This document shows, piece by piece, positions 1-8,288 of a DNA stretch of 64,000 nt (the stretch's first letter is position 1; the number at the start of each line of letters is the position of its first letter). Source of the stretch: Salidesulfovibrio onnuriiensis. Lineage in GTDB: Bacteria > Desulfobacterota > Desulfovibrionia > Desulfovibrionales > Desulfovibrionaceae. The stretch is from the NCBI RefSeq assembly GCF_008001235.1, contig NZ_CP040751.1, positions 2,649,001-2,713,000 on the forward strand, in the 5' to 3' direction. The notes beneath the pieces were generated by a model. That model made no database searches. It was not told the origin of the DNA and saw only the letters and a list, made by a program, of their open reading frames with translations. The position numbers and the translations under genes were made by a program.

Positions 1-1
1 G

Positions 2-445
2 GTCATCTACTACGGCATCGCCGGCGCCATCGCCGACCTGGTGCTCGTGCTGAACATCATGCTCATCATGGCGGGTCTGGCCGCATTCGGCGCAACCCTG
101 ACCCTGCCGGGCATCGCGGGTATCATCCTGACCATCGGTATGGCCGTGGACGCCAACGTCATCATCTTCGAGCGCATCCGCGAGGAGCTCAGGCGAGGCC
201 TGACCGCCCGCGCCGCGATCGACGAAGGATACGGCAAGGCAACCCTGACCATCTTCGACGCCAACGTGACCACGGTCATCGCGGCAGTCATTCTCTACAA
301 CTTCGGTACCGGCCCCATCCGCGGCTTTGCCGTGACCCTGACGCTGGGCATCATCACTTCCATGTTCACGGCCATCTTCGTGTCGCGAATCCTGTTTGAC
401 GCCTACGTGAAAAACCGAGCCGATAGCACCAAGCTGAGCATCTAG
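2..445 (+). CDS. secD: SecD, protein translocase subunit (C-terminal part only)
   Basis: The reading frame is open from base 2, so the gene begins before the window; about 147 residues are visible. SecD works with SecF in the inner membrane and uses the proton gradient to help pull proteins through SecYEG. The visible part holds the last membrane helices of the RND-like fold and the conserved signature [19 protein letters not shown] just after a helix, which is typical of SecD. The stop lies 12 bases before secF, the usual secDF operon order. No start can be given. Confidence 0.95.
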   Translation, partial: VIYYGIAGAIADLVLVLNIMLIMAGLAAFGATLTLPGIAGIILTIGMAVDANVIIFERIREELRRGLTARAAIDEGYGKATLTIFDANVTTVIAAVILYNFGTGPIRGFAVTLTLGIITSMFTAIFVSRILFDAYVKNRADSTKLSI

Positions 446-457
446 GGGGACGAGATA

Positions 458-1528
458 ATGGGACTGCAATTCATCAAGCCTGATACCAATATCGACTTTA
501 TCGGTTTCAGGAAAATCGCCTTCATCATATCCATCCTGGTCATTCTGGCCGGGGTAGGGTCCCTGATCCTCAAGGGCGGCCCCAAATACGGCATCGACTT
601 TGCCGGGGGCATGATCGTCCAGGTCAAGACGGACAACCCCGTCGAGGTCAAGGAACTCAAGGAAGCCCTCAAGGAAGTGGAGCTGCCCGGCATGGTCGTG
701 CAGAGCTTCGGCCAGGAGGGGGACAACGAATACCTGATCCGCACCTCCTCCTCGGACATCACCTCCGCGGAAGTGCGCGACCAGGTTTCCTCCGCATTGA
801 GCGCCAACCTCAAGAACGCCAAGTACGAAATCCAGCGCCTGGAAATGGTCGGCCCCAAGGTGGGCGCAGACCTTCGCTCCAAGGCGCTTGAGGCCATGTT
901 CTACGCGGTGCTGTTCATCGCCATCTACATCTCCGGCCGTTTCGAACAGCGCTGGATGGCAGCCGCCATCATGGCCGGCGGCCTGATCGGCGGGCAGTGG
1001 GTCCTGGGCTTCACCGGGCTGGACATCGGCTGGACCATCATAGGCATGCTGTTCATCACCGTGGGCCTGTGCTGGTACCTGCGCCTCAACTACGCGCTGG
1101 GCGCGGTGGTGGCGCTCATCCACGACGTGATGATCACCGTCGGCATCTTCTCCATCCTGGGCAAGGAGTTCGACCTGACCATCATCGCAGCGCTGCTGAC
1201 CATCATCGGTTACTCGCTCAACGACACCATCATCGTCTTTGACCGCATCCGCGAGAACATCAAAGGCCAGGACAAGGCGAACTTCGGCTCGCTCATCAAC
1301 AAGAGCATCAACCAGACCCTGTCGCGCACCATCCTGACCTCCGGCACAACCCTGCTGGTGGTGCTGAGCCTGTTCGTGCTCGGCGGCGGCGTGATCCACG
1401 ACTTTGCCCTGGCGCTGCTCATCGGCATCGGCGTGGGTACCTATTCCTCCATCTTCGTGGCCAGCCCGATCCTGCTCGGATTCGGCCCCGCCACCATTGA
1501 GGAGGAAGGGGACAAGGCGACCGCCTAA
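458..1528 (+). CDS. secF: SecF, protein translocase subunit
   Basis: This encodes 356 residues, a normal length for SecF. It is an inner-membrane partner of SecD in preprotein translocation. One N-terminal helix (about residues 18-38) is followed by GIDFAGGMIVQ, the periplasmic P1 domain, and then five C-terminal helices. The conserved IGYSLNDTIIVFDRIREN sits around residue 250. The ATG follows a GGGGGACGAGATA leader 12 bases after the secD stop, so the two genes are surely cotranscribed. A hairpin terminator follows at 1551-1578. Confidence 0.97.
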   Translation: MGLQFIKPDTNIDFIGFRKIAFIISILVILAGVGSLILKGGPKYGIDFAGGMIVQVKTDNPVEVKELKEALKEVELPGMVVQSFGQEGDNEYLIRTSSSDITSAEVRDQVSSALSANLKNAKYEIQRLEMVGPKVGADLRSKALEAMFYAVLFIAIYISGRFEQRWMAAAIMAGGLIGGQWVLGFTGLDIGWTIIGMLFITVGLCWYLRLNYALGAVVALIHDVMITVGIFSILGKEFDLTIIAALLTIIGYSLNDTIIVFDRIRENIKGQDKANFGSLINKSINQTLSRTILTSGTTLLVVLSLFVLGGGVIHDFALALLIGIGVGTYSSIFVASPILLGFGPATIEEEGDKATA

Positions 1529-1550
1529 CCAGACCTTCAAAAGCAACTGC

Positions 1551-1578
1551 AAGGGAAGGGCCTTCGGGTCCTTCCCTT
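1551..1578 (+). terminator. Rho-independent terminator after secDF
   Basis: The arms AAGGGAAGGGCC and GGTCCTTCCCTT (one G-T pair) close a TTCG loop, followed by a T-rich run. It sits just after the secF stop. Confidence 0.85.
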
Positions 1579-1632
1579 TTTCTTTGTCCGCGTCCACTTG
1601 TGGGCCTGTCCGGCTGCTGCTATCACCCTCCC

Positions 1633-2523
1633 ATGGATACGGAAAAAATCATACGGGCGCTTAAAGGCATGCTCGGGGACGGTCTGTCCCCGGGGATGAC
1701 CTCCATCCCGCACATGGGACTGCTTTCCGCGGTCAGGGCGCACCGGCTTCACTCGGTGGCCCTGCAGCAATCCGCCGTCATCATCATTCTGAGCGGCCGC
1801 AAACGCGTCTTCCTCGGCGAGGAAACCACCACCCTCGGGGAGGGTGACGTCTTCCTGTATCCGGCAATGGTGGAGACGACCATCGAGAACATCCCGGCCA
1901 CGGCGTCAGGCCAATACATGGCCCTGTGCCTGAGCTACACGGAATCCATGATCGCGGACGTCGTCGCCGGCCAACTGGATACCCCCAACGGCCACCCCCT
2001 GTCCCTGGAAGCGCTGTGCGCCCGGTGCAGTCCCTCGGCCGAATCCTCGCTAGTCCATCTCATCGAGATGACTGCCGCCCACCCTAACAACGAACAGCTC
2101 ATTTCCCTGTGCCTCAAGGAATTCCTGCTGCTCATGGCGGAAGACACCAACTGCCTGCCGTTGTTCTGGCGGTCCATGACCACATGGACGGCAAGATGCG
2201 CCGGACTCATCGGCATTGAACCGGACCGCAAATGGACCTCGCAGGAAATTGCCGGCAAGCTGAACGTCAGCGACCGCTCCCTGCGCAGGCACCTGCAAGA
2301 GGAGGGGAGCAGCCTGCGCGACATCATACAGGAAGTGAGGATCAGCAACGGCCTTGCCCTGTTGCAAACAGGCGGGCTCACGGTGGGCGAGGCGGCCTAC
2401 AGGTGCGGCTACAGTTCCGCCTCCCGTTTTTCCGGCCTTTTCAAGGAACGGTTCGGGGTCAGCCCGAGCGATGTCCTGCGCTACAAGGCCAAACCAGGGC
2501 ACCCTTTGGCCGAATCCGTATAA
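1633..2523 (+). CDS. AraC-family transcriptional regulator (AraC_N / YqhC-like)
   Basis: A 296-residue regulator. Residues about 20-175 resemble the AraC-type N-terminal domain found in YqhC-like regulators (a cupin-like stretch with LGEGDVFLYPA and ALCLSYTESMIADVV). Residues about 200-290 form the double helix-turn-helix AraC DNA-binding domain, including KLNVSDRSLRRHLQEEG and GYSSASRFSGLFKERFGVSP. A GTG 33 bases upstream (1600) is in frame, but it starts inside the terminator leader, so the ATG at 1633 is preferred. No strong ribosome site is visible. The next gene, a PEBP-like secreted protein, is 52 bases away and could be a target, but that is only proximity. The ligand is unknown. Confidence 0.85.
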   Translation: MDTEKIIRALKGMLGDGLSPGMTSIPHMGLLSAVRAHRLHSVALQQSAVIIILSGRKRVFLGEETTTLGEGDVFLYPAMVETTIENIPATASGQYMALCLSYTESMIADVVAGQLDTPNGHPLSLEALCARCSPSAESSLVHLIEMTAAHPNNEQLISLCLKEFLLLMAEDTNCLPLFWRSMTTWTARCAGLIGIEPDRKWTSQEIAGKLNVSDRSLRRHLQEEGSSLRDIIQEVRISNGLALLQTGGLTVGEAAYRCGYSSASRFSGLFKERFGVSPSDVLRYKAKPGHPLAESV

Positions 2524-2575
2524 CTCCCGGCACGATGGTCAGCTAGATTACCCCGAAACAACAGGAGGTAATCTC

Positions 2576-3142
2576 ATGCGAAAACAATCGTTCATTCCCC
2601 TGATGGCCATCATGGCCGTCATCCTCGCCAGCTTCTTCAGCCAGGCCCTTGCGGCGGGCTTCACTCTTGCCAGCCCAGACATCGCGGAAGGGCGGAAACT
2701 GGACATGCAACACGTGCTCAACGGGTTCGGGTGCGCGGGGAAAAACATCTCCCCGGCCCTGACCTGGAAAAACGCGCCCGAGGGCACGAAAAGCTTTGCA
2801 GTGACGGTGTACGACCCGGACGCGCCAACGGGCAGCGGGTGGTGGCATTGGGTGGTCTTCAACATCCCGAGCAGCGTAGGAAAACTTCCGGCAGGAGCGG
2901 GCAATGATCCCGAACTGCTTCCAACGGGAGCAATCCAGGGCAGAACGGATTTCGGCGCGCCCGGGTATGGCGGCGCCTGCCCGCCGCAGGGGCATGGGGA
3001 TCACCGATACGTCTTCACGGTGTATGCCCTGGATGTTCCGTCCCTGGACATTCCCGCGGACAGTTCCGGAGCCATGGTGGGATTTTTCCTGAATGCCCAC
3101 GCCCTTGAAAAGGCATCCATAACGGCGACCTTCGGCAGATAG
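2576..3142 (+). CDS. Secreted YbhB/YbcL family (PEBP / Raf kinase inhibitor-like) protein
   Basis: This encodes 188 residues. The ATG follows a strong AGGAGG seven bases upstream. An N-terminal signal peptide (MRKQSFIPLMAIMAVILASF...ALA) is predicted to be cut near residue 25, so the protein is probably periplasmic. The PEBP fold signatures are present: NISPALTWKNAPEGTKSFAV, then YDPDAPTGSGWWHWVVFNIP and HRYVFTVYALD. The bacterial family is well conserved but its biochemical role is poorly defined; it likely binds a phospholipid-like or small anionic ligand. It may share a transcript with the AraC-type gene just upstream. Confidence 0.9.
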   Translation: MRKQSFIPLMAIMAVILASFFSQALAAGFTLASPDIAEGRKLDMQHVLNGFGCAGKNISPALTWKNAPEGTKSFAVTVYDPDAPTGSGWWHWVVFNIPSSVGKLPAGAGNDPELLPTGAIQGRTDFGAPGYGGACPPQGHGDHRYVFTVYALDVPSLDIPADSSGAMVGFFLNAHALEKASITATFGR

Positions 3143-3162
3143 CCTGAACGCACAAATCAAAA

Positions 3163-3187
3163 GCCCCCCGACACGATGCCGGGGGGC
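3163..3187 (-). terminator. Rho-independent terminator for the hemA-adk operon
   Basis: The stem GCCCCCCG/CCGGGGGGC is followed, on the minus strand, by CTTTTGATTTG. It lies between the convergent adk and PEBP genes and may serve both directions. Confidence 0.75.
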
Positions 3188-3224
3188 CTGACTTTGCGCT
3201 AAAAACAGTCGTGCCGTGTAACGG

Positions 3225-3890
3225 CTAGGCGAGCTGGGAAATGAGATATTCCTTGATGGCGTCGATGGAATCTTCGCCGTTCAGCTCAATATATTTGAAA
3301 CCGCCGTCCTTCATGTTCTTGTAGAAGTTGCAGGCAGCCATGGTTCCAGTGTTTTCATCATAGTAGATGTCGTGACGCTTGTTGATTGCTTCTTCATCCT
3401 GGTCGTCTTCACGAGCGGAGAGAGCGCCACCGCAGACGCGACACTTGTCGCCATCGGGAGAGATGGCCGGGATGCCGACGTTGTTCGGGTGGTTGGGGTT
3501 GTTTTCGCACAGACGGCGACCCATGATGCGGGCCTTGGCGATTTCGCGGGGCAGCTTGATTTCGATGACGTAGTCAAGCTTCACGCCGTCCTTCTGCAGA
3601 GCGTCCCACAGCTTTTCGCCCTGAACCAGGGAGCGGGGGAAGCCATCCAGCAGCCAACCTTCGGTGGAGCCGGACAGAACGTCGAGCACCATGGGGATGG
3701 TGATGTCGTCGGGAACGAGTTCGCCCTTGTTGATGTACTCCTTGGCTTTCATGCCGAGTTCGGTGCCGCCGCCGATGTGCTTGCGGAAAATGGCGCCGGA
3801 TTCGATGTGATCCAGGTGGTACTTGTCCTTGGCAATGTTGCCCTGCGTGCCCTTGCCGCTGCCGTTGGGCCCAAAAATAAGAATGTTCAT
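3225..3890 (-). CDS. adk: Adenylate kinase with metal-binding LID
   Basis: A 222-residue cytosolic enzyme (ATP + AMP = 2 ADP). The P-loop GPNGSGKGTQ is at residues 8-17 and the AMP-site motif LLDGFPRS at about 80-87. The LID carries Cys128, His134, Cys150 and Cys153, spaced C-X5-H-X15-C-X2-C. This is the spacing reported for the Zn/Co/Fe-binding adenylate kinase of Desulfovibrio gigas (Cys129, His135, Cys151, Cys154), not the four-Cys LID of gram-positive enzymes. The chosen ATG follows AGGAGGAGCAAGT; an in-frame ATG 33 bases further upstream would place that ribosome site inside the gene. It is the last gene of the precorrin-2 dehydrogenase-hemA-tilS run, 61 bases after tilS. Confidence 0.97.
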   Translation of the reverse strand: MNILIFGPNGSGKGTQGNIAKDKYHLDHIESGAIFRKHIGGGTELGMKAKEYINKGELVPDDITIPMVLDVLSGSTEGWLLDGFPRSLVQGEKLWDALQKDGVKLDYVIEIKLPREIAKARIMGRRLCENNPNHPNNVGIPAISPDGDKCRVCGGALSAREDDQDEEAINKRHDIYYDENTGTMAACNFYKNMKDGGFKYIELNGEDSIDAIKEYLISQLA

Positions 3891-3951
3891 ACTTGCTCCT
3901 CCTAAGATTGTGCAAAAGATCACATGCTCTTATCCCGGGAGGCCGGTGAAG

Positions 3952-4974
3952 TCAACGTTTGAACCCGAAAAGAACCCCGTTTACGGTAACTTTTGCAATC
4001 TTTTCGCCGGGAAATTGAAACACCGCTCCCAGACGTTTTTCAACCCAGGCAAAGTCGAGTTTGAGCAAGGAATCGGCCAGGACCTGCCCCGGCCCCAGAG
4101 CGTCGAGACGCCGCTTGTACATGCGCAGCCGCAGGGAGCTGTGCGACTCGTCCAGCAACGTTTTCGACAGCAGTTCGGAGCCTGTGTCCGAGGCGCTGAC
4201 GGAACGGTCCCAATAATCCGCGTCCATGCGGCCCATTTTCCACATGCGGGCCACGGTCTCGGGGAAATTGGGGTTCTCTTCAAGGAAAAGGGGAAGGATG
4301 GAATGGCGCACCCGGTTGCGCTTGTAGCTCAGGTCCTCGTTGGAAGCATCCTCTCGCCACTGCACCCGGAGGGCTTCCAGGAAGGCCCGCAGGCGCGCCT
4401 TGGGCGTGAGCAGGAATGGACGCACCAGCGAACGCCGGGGATCATGCCCCTCCATGCCGGAAAGGGCGGGCCAGCCCACGCCGCGGGTCAGCCGCATGAG
4501 CACATCTTCGCACAAATCGTCCAGGTGATGCCCCACGGCAAGGCAATCGGCCTTCCTTTTCGCCATCACGCGCGCAAAAAACGCATAGCGCGCCTCGCGG
4601 CCAGCCTCTTCCACGCCGACGCCCCGTTCGGAAGCCAGGGAGGCCACATCGGCTGCCTCGACCACGCAGTCCACGCCCAAGGCCTTGCACAGCGCGCGGG
4701 CATGGTCGGCGTCGGCCCGGGACTCCTTGCGAAGTCCGTGGTCGAGATGGGCGGCGACGAGCGTGCCGTTGTTCTTGAGGCAAAGATACTTGAAGACCAG
4801 GAGCAGGGCGGTGGAATCGATTCCGCCGGAAAAGGCGGCAAGCACGGTCTTTCCGGCCAGATCCAGGCCCAGCTCCCGATTGAGGAACTTCTCGATGCCC
4901 AGGCAGAAATGCGCCCACTTCGGCGGAAGGTCCTGCAGGGTGGCAGGGGGCAGCATGGGCGCGGTACCGGGCAT
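3952..4974 (-). CDS. tilS: tRNA(Ile)-lysidine synthase
   Basis: A 340-residue protein that converts C34 of the CAU-anticodon tRNA-Ile to lysidine, so that it reads AUA. The PP-loop ATPase motif LAAFSGGIDSTALL is at about residues 45-58, followed by HLDHGLR and AVGHHLDDLCEDVLMRL, all characteristic of TilS. The C-terminal part is short and diverged compared with the 430-residue E. coli enzyme, which is normal for the shorter bacterial form. The ATG is one base after the stop of the small upstream gene, so translation is likely coupled. Confidence 0.93.
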   Translation of the reverse strand: MPGTAPMLPPATLQDLPPKWAHFCLGIEKFLNRELGLDLAGKTVLAAFSGGIDSTALLLVFKYLCLKNNGTLVAAHLDHGLRKESRADADHARALCKALGVDCVVEAADVASLASERGVGVEEAGREARYAFFARVMAKRKADCLAVGHHLDDLCEDVLMRLTRGVGWPALSGMEGHDPRRSLVRPFLLTPKARLRAFLEALRVQWREDASNEDLSYKRNRVRHSILPLFLEENPNFPETVARMWKMGRMDADYWDRSVSASDTGSELLSKTLLDESHSSLRLRMYKRRLDALGPGQVLADSLLKLDFAWVEKRLGAVFQFPGEKIAKVTVNGVLFGFKR

Positions 4975-4975
4975 A

Positions 4976-5323
4976 TTACACGGGGATGTCGAGCCCCTTG
5001 ATCATGTCGTCAAGGAAATCGAGCATATGGTTGCGCTGTTCCGGCGTGCAGTAGGCGATGCAGGAGCAACGGATCTTGCTCTGACCACGCACCAGCAGTT
5101 CCATCTTGAACTTGTTGCCCGCCAGGTCTTCGATGGCCTCCAGGCACAGGATATGCGGCCCGCATTCCTCCCTGTGTTCCCTCTGTTCCTCGGTGAGCAG
5201 TTCCTCGGGCAGGGGCAGATAATAAATATCGTCGATGGGCCCGGCATACCCCTGTTCGGTGAGGTGCTTCTTGAGCTTGTCAAAATGCTCGTCAACGAGA
5301 TCTTCTATGAGATAATTCCGCAT
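4976..5323 (-). CDS. Conserved small protein of unknown function in the hemA-tilS operon
   Basis: A 115-residue acidic soluble protein that I do not recognise. It has six cysteines: CGPHILC in the middle and a cluster RCSCIAYC near the C terminus, which suggests a metal site or redox role, but no known motif fits exactly. Its ATG overlaps the hemA stop by one base (TAATG) and its stop is adjacent to the tilS start, so it is a true operon member. It has no signal peptide or membrane segment. Confidence 0.8.
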   Translation of the reverse strand: MRNYLIEDLVDEHFDKLKKHLTEQGYAGPIDDIYYLPLPEELLTEEQREHREECGPHILCLEAIEDLAGNKFKMELLVRGQSKIRCSCIAYCTPEQRNHMLDFLDDMIKGLDIPV

Positions 5324-6702
5324 TATTGTTCCTTTTTCGATGCTTCAATAAAACTTTCGACATCTTCGGGACTGCACGCGTCCCCGGTACCCTGCTTGCG
5401 GTCCATGTGCGCGCCGGGCGGCACCACCTCGTCGTCGAGGTTGAACATGCGGCGGGTGATGTCGATGAACCTTTCCGCGGCATGCTGTTCCTGACCGCGC
5501 CGCTTCAGGAAACAGATGGGTTCATGCAACACCTTGCGCCCGACGGAAAGCACCAGCGTTTCCAGCGCCTTTCGTGTCTGCGCATCCACATTGCCCAACC
5601 GTTTCAAGGTCTTTTCCAGCTCCTGGCGGGCCACATCCTCGCTCTTGTTCACCAGGTCCACGATGGTGGGCTGGAGGGTCAGGGACTGAAGCCAGCTGCC
5701 GAAGGTTTGGGTCTCGGTAGCCACCACGGCGTGGGCCTTGACGGCCTCGTCCTGGCGCTGGGCCATGTTTTCCTCCACCACTTCCTTCAGGTCGTCGATG
5801 TCGTAGAGGTACACGTTGTCCAGACCGTTGACGTCCGGGTCGATATCGCGCGGCACCGCGATGTCGATGAAAAACATGGGCCTGTTCTTGCGCGCCTTGA
5901 GCACGCCCTTCACGTCCTTGGCCCGGATCACGGTGGTGGGGGACCCGGTGGAGCTGATGACGATGTCCGCCTCGTGCAGGCGTTCGCCCAGGTGCTCGAA
6001 CTGGACGGGCTCGCCCCGCATGGCATCGGCCAGGGCCTTGGCCCGGGCAAAGGTGCGGTTGACGATAAGCAGGTCCTGCACACCGTTGTTCATGAGGTGG
6101 GTGGCGGCCAGTTCAGCCATTTCCCCGGCCCCCACAAGCATGGCCGTGGTGCCTTTCAGGTCGCCGAAAATCTTCCTGGCCAGCTCCACGGCGGCAAAGC
6201 TGATGGACACCGCACTGGAGGCTATGGCCGTTTCGGTGCGCACCCGCTTGGCAACGGAAAAAGCCTTGTGCAGCAGACGGCTGACGATCGTGCGCGCCGT
6301 GCCCTTTTCCACGGCATTGCGGTAGGCGTCCTTGAGCTGGCCCAGAATCTGCGGCTCGCCCATGACCAGGGAATCCAGGCTGGAGGCCACGGTAAACAAG
6401 TGCTGCACCGCATCCAGACCCTTGTGCTGGTACACATGCTCCACAAGCACCTGGGGGCTGCCGCCGCAGGCTCCCGCCCAGTGGGAAAGCACCGAATCCA
6501 GCACCTCGTGCTCGGGAACGCCCTGGGAAACCACCACGATCTCCACCCGGTTGCAGGTGGAGAGGGCCATACATTCCCGCACGGGACAGTTGGCCATGAG
6601 GCCTTCCTCGAAGTTCTCCACGTTGGTGAGGGCGTACTTCTCGCGAATATCGACCCCGGCGGTCCTATGATTGAGTCCGATCAGGAATATCTTCCGGTTC
6701 AT
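5323..6702 (-). CDS. hemA: Glutamyl-tRNA reductase
   Basis: A 459-residue enzyme that reduces glutamyl-tRNA(Glu) with NADPH to glutamate-1-semialdehyde, the first committed step of tetrapyrrole synthesis by the C5 route. The N-terminal GLNHRTAGVDIREKYA and ALSTCNRVEIV hold the catalytic Cys50; GEPQILGQLKDAY and the NADPH-binding LVGAGEMAELAATHL follow, and then a C-terminal dimerisation helix. The ATG overlaps the stop of the HemX-like gene (ATGA), so an upstream extension is excluded. It feeds siroheme, heme and corrinoid synthesis, all central in sulfate reducers. Confidence 0.97.
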   Translation of the reverse strand: MNRKIFLIGLNHRTAGVDIREKYALTNVENFEEGLMANCPVRECMALSTCNRVEIVVVSQGVPEHEVLDSVLSHWAGACGGSPQVLVEHVYQHKGLDAVQHLFTVASSLDSLVMGEPQILGQLKDAYRNAVEKGTARTIVSRLLHKAFSVAKRVRTETAIASSAVSISFAAVELARKIFGDLKGTTAMLVGAGEMAELAATHLMNNGVQDLLIVNRTFARAKALADAMRGEPVQFEHLGERLHEADIVISSTGSPTTVIRAKDVKGVLKARKNRPMFFIDIAVPRDIDPDVNGLDNVYLYDIDDLKEVVEENMAQRQDEAVKAHAVVATETQTFGSWLQSLTLQPTIVDLVNKSEDVARQELEKTLKRLGNVDAQTRKALETLVLSVGRKVLHEPICFLKRRGQEQHAAERFIDITRRMFNLDDEVVPPGAHMDRKQGTGDACSPEDVESFIEASKKEQ

Positions 6703-7514
6703 GGCATCTGCCTGAAGGTTATGGTGTGGTGAAGCAGGGAGGTGACCATGGCCGCGAAGACAATGATCATCATGACGGCGGGCTTTCTGCCTTTCCATCC
6801 CAGCAGGATCCTCTGGTGAAACAGGAACGCGAACAGGAACCAGACCGCCAGGGACGAAATCTTCATGACGTCCCAGGAAAAGGTCTTGTCCGGCGTGATC
6901 CAGTACCAAACGAACGAGGAAAAAAGCCCCAAGGTGTACAACGGGAACCCGATGGCCACACCCAGATGGTTGACCCTGTCAAAGATGGTCAGGGACGGGG
7001 TGTCCTTGCCGAGGCTCCTGAGCCCGGCCTTGGACTTGATCTTCTTGTTGTAGTGCAGAAACGCCAGGGCCGCACCAAAGGACATGGTCAGGACGGCCAG
7101 GGTCAGCACCAGGCTGCCGATATGCACGCTGAAGAACAGCACGGTCAGCTCCCGGGGGATGGCCACGCGCACGCTGCCCAGCGCCATGGAGGAAAGGAAC
7201 AGCAGCAGGGCCAGGGGCAGGGCGGTCAGGCCCATGAAGGACAGCCGGAAACGCCACCAAAAAAAGAAATAGATGAGCAGCACGCTCCAGGCCAGGATGC
7301 TCAGGTAGACATTACCCTCGGTAAGGGCCATGCCGCGCTCCTGGTTGAAAATCCAGACGATATCGAGGGTATGCAGGGCAAAACCGACCACTGCCAGCCC
7401 CCCGGCAAGCTTCCTGAGCCGTGCATTGTCCATGGACGTGCCGGTCAGGATCAGGACGGTGCCCAACAGGTACAGCCCGATGATGGCGATCTGCAAAATC
7501 TCAAACAATCCCAT
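6699..7514 (-). CDS. CcsA/HemX-like integral membrane protein
   Basis: A 271-residue protein with about eight hydrophobic helices, belonging to the cytochrome c assembly (CcsA/ResC/HemX, YpjD) family. The W-rich segment near residues 200-230 (FVWYWITPDKTFSW) and the flanking histidines match the heme-handling part of the family. The gene overlaps the precorrin-2 dehydrogenase gene by 14 bases and hemA by 4. In Bacillus the hemA-linked HemX lowers HemA protein levels; in other bacteria family members move heme for cytochrome c. The position next to hemA favours the HemX-like role, but a cytochrome c maturation role cannot be excluded. Confidence 0.85.
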   Translation of the reverse strand: MGLFEILQIAIIGLYLLGTVLILTGTSMDNARLRKLAGGLAVVGFALHTLDIVWIFNQERGMALTEGNVYLSILAWSVLLIYFFFWWRFRLSFMGLTALPLALLLFLSSMALGSVRVAIPRELTVLFFSVHIGSLVLTLAVLTMSFGAALAFLHYNKKIKSKAGLRSLGKDTPSLTIFDRVNHLGVAIGFPLYTLGLFSSFVWYWITPDKTFSWDVMKISSLAVWFLFAFLFHQRILLGWKGRKPAVMMIIVFAAMVTSLLHHTITFRQMP

Positions 7515-8181
7515 TCAGCAACTCCGGTATGTTGTCGTGCAGCGAGGGAGGCAATGTTTCCTTAAGAATTTCCGCGGCGGCGTCAAGGTCGCCCGAGGCC
7601 AGGACCTCCAGCAGGTTCGAGTTCGCCAGCTGGCGGAACACGGCTGTATTTTCCTTGGTCTCGAGTCCAAGGCCGAGCATCATGGGGCGCAACGCACCCA
7701 TGATGGAAAGAAGCTGCGCATATTCATCGCCAAAACTCTCCTGCAGTTCCCTGCGGATCCGCTTGGCCAGGGCAGGACTGCTGCCCGCCGTGGAAATGGC
7801 CACCGTGAGATCCCCGCGCCTGATGGAGGCGGGAACGATAAAGCTGCATTGCTCGGGCAGGTCCGCGATGTTGCACAGGATGCCGCGCTCGTCGCACAGC
7901 GCGCCAATGCGCTGGTTTACCTCGTGGTTGGACGTGGAGGCAATGACCATGAAAACGCCGTCCAGATCGCTCTCCCGGAATTCCCTGCGCTCGAAACGCA
8001 CCTTGCCGCATTCAAGCAACCAGGCCATGTCCCGGCCGGGATCGGCCGTGTCGATGACCGTCACGCCACCCGCGCCGGAATCCAGCAGGGACTGCGCCTT
8101 GCGGCGGCCCACCTCGCCGGCGCCCACCACAAGGCAGTGCTTCTTTTCCAGGTTGAGGAACACGGGGTAGTAACGCATCAA
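7501..8181 (-). CDS. Precorrin-2 dehydrogenase (siroheme synthase N-terminal domain)
   Basis: A 226-residue Rossmann protein. The N terminus reads YYPVFLNLEKKHCLVVGAGEVGRRKAQ, the NAD-binding start of the Met8/CysG-N/SirC family; STAGSSPALAKRIRREL is the second family hallmark. It oxidises precorrin-2 to sirohydrochlorin with NAD. Length fits a stand-alone dehydrogenase without the CysG methyltransferase half. First gene of the operon leading to hemA; the 107-base divergent gap to the glycosyltransferase gene should hold its promoter. In Desulfovibrio heme itself is made from siroheme (Ahb route), so this step probably serves both cofactors. Confidence 0.93.
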   Translation of the reverse strand: MMRYYPVFLNLEKKHCLVVGAGEVGRRKAQSLLDSGAGGVTVIDTADPGRDMAWLLECGKVRFERREFRESDLDGVFMVIASTSNHEVNQRIGALCDERGILCNIADLPEQCSFIVPASIRRGDLTVAISTAGSSPALAKRIRRELQESFGDEYAQLLSIMGALRPMMLGLGLETKENTAVFRQLANSNLLEVLASGDLDAAAEILKETLPPSLHDNIPELLNGIV

Positions 8182-8288
8182 GGTTCAATACACCAAGGCA
8201 CCGCATACTGTAAAACCCCATTTTCCGCCGGTTTTCTTGCCATGCTCACGGGTTATGCGCTAAATGAAGCGGAAACCGGAAAGGATGC

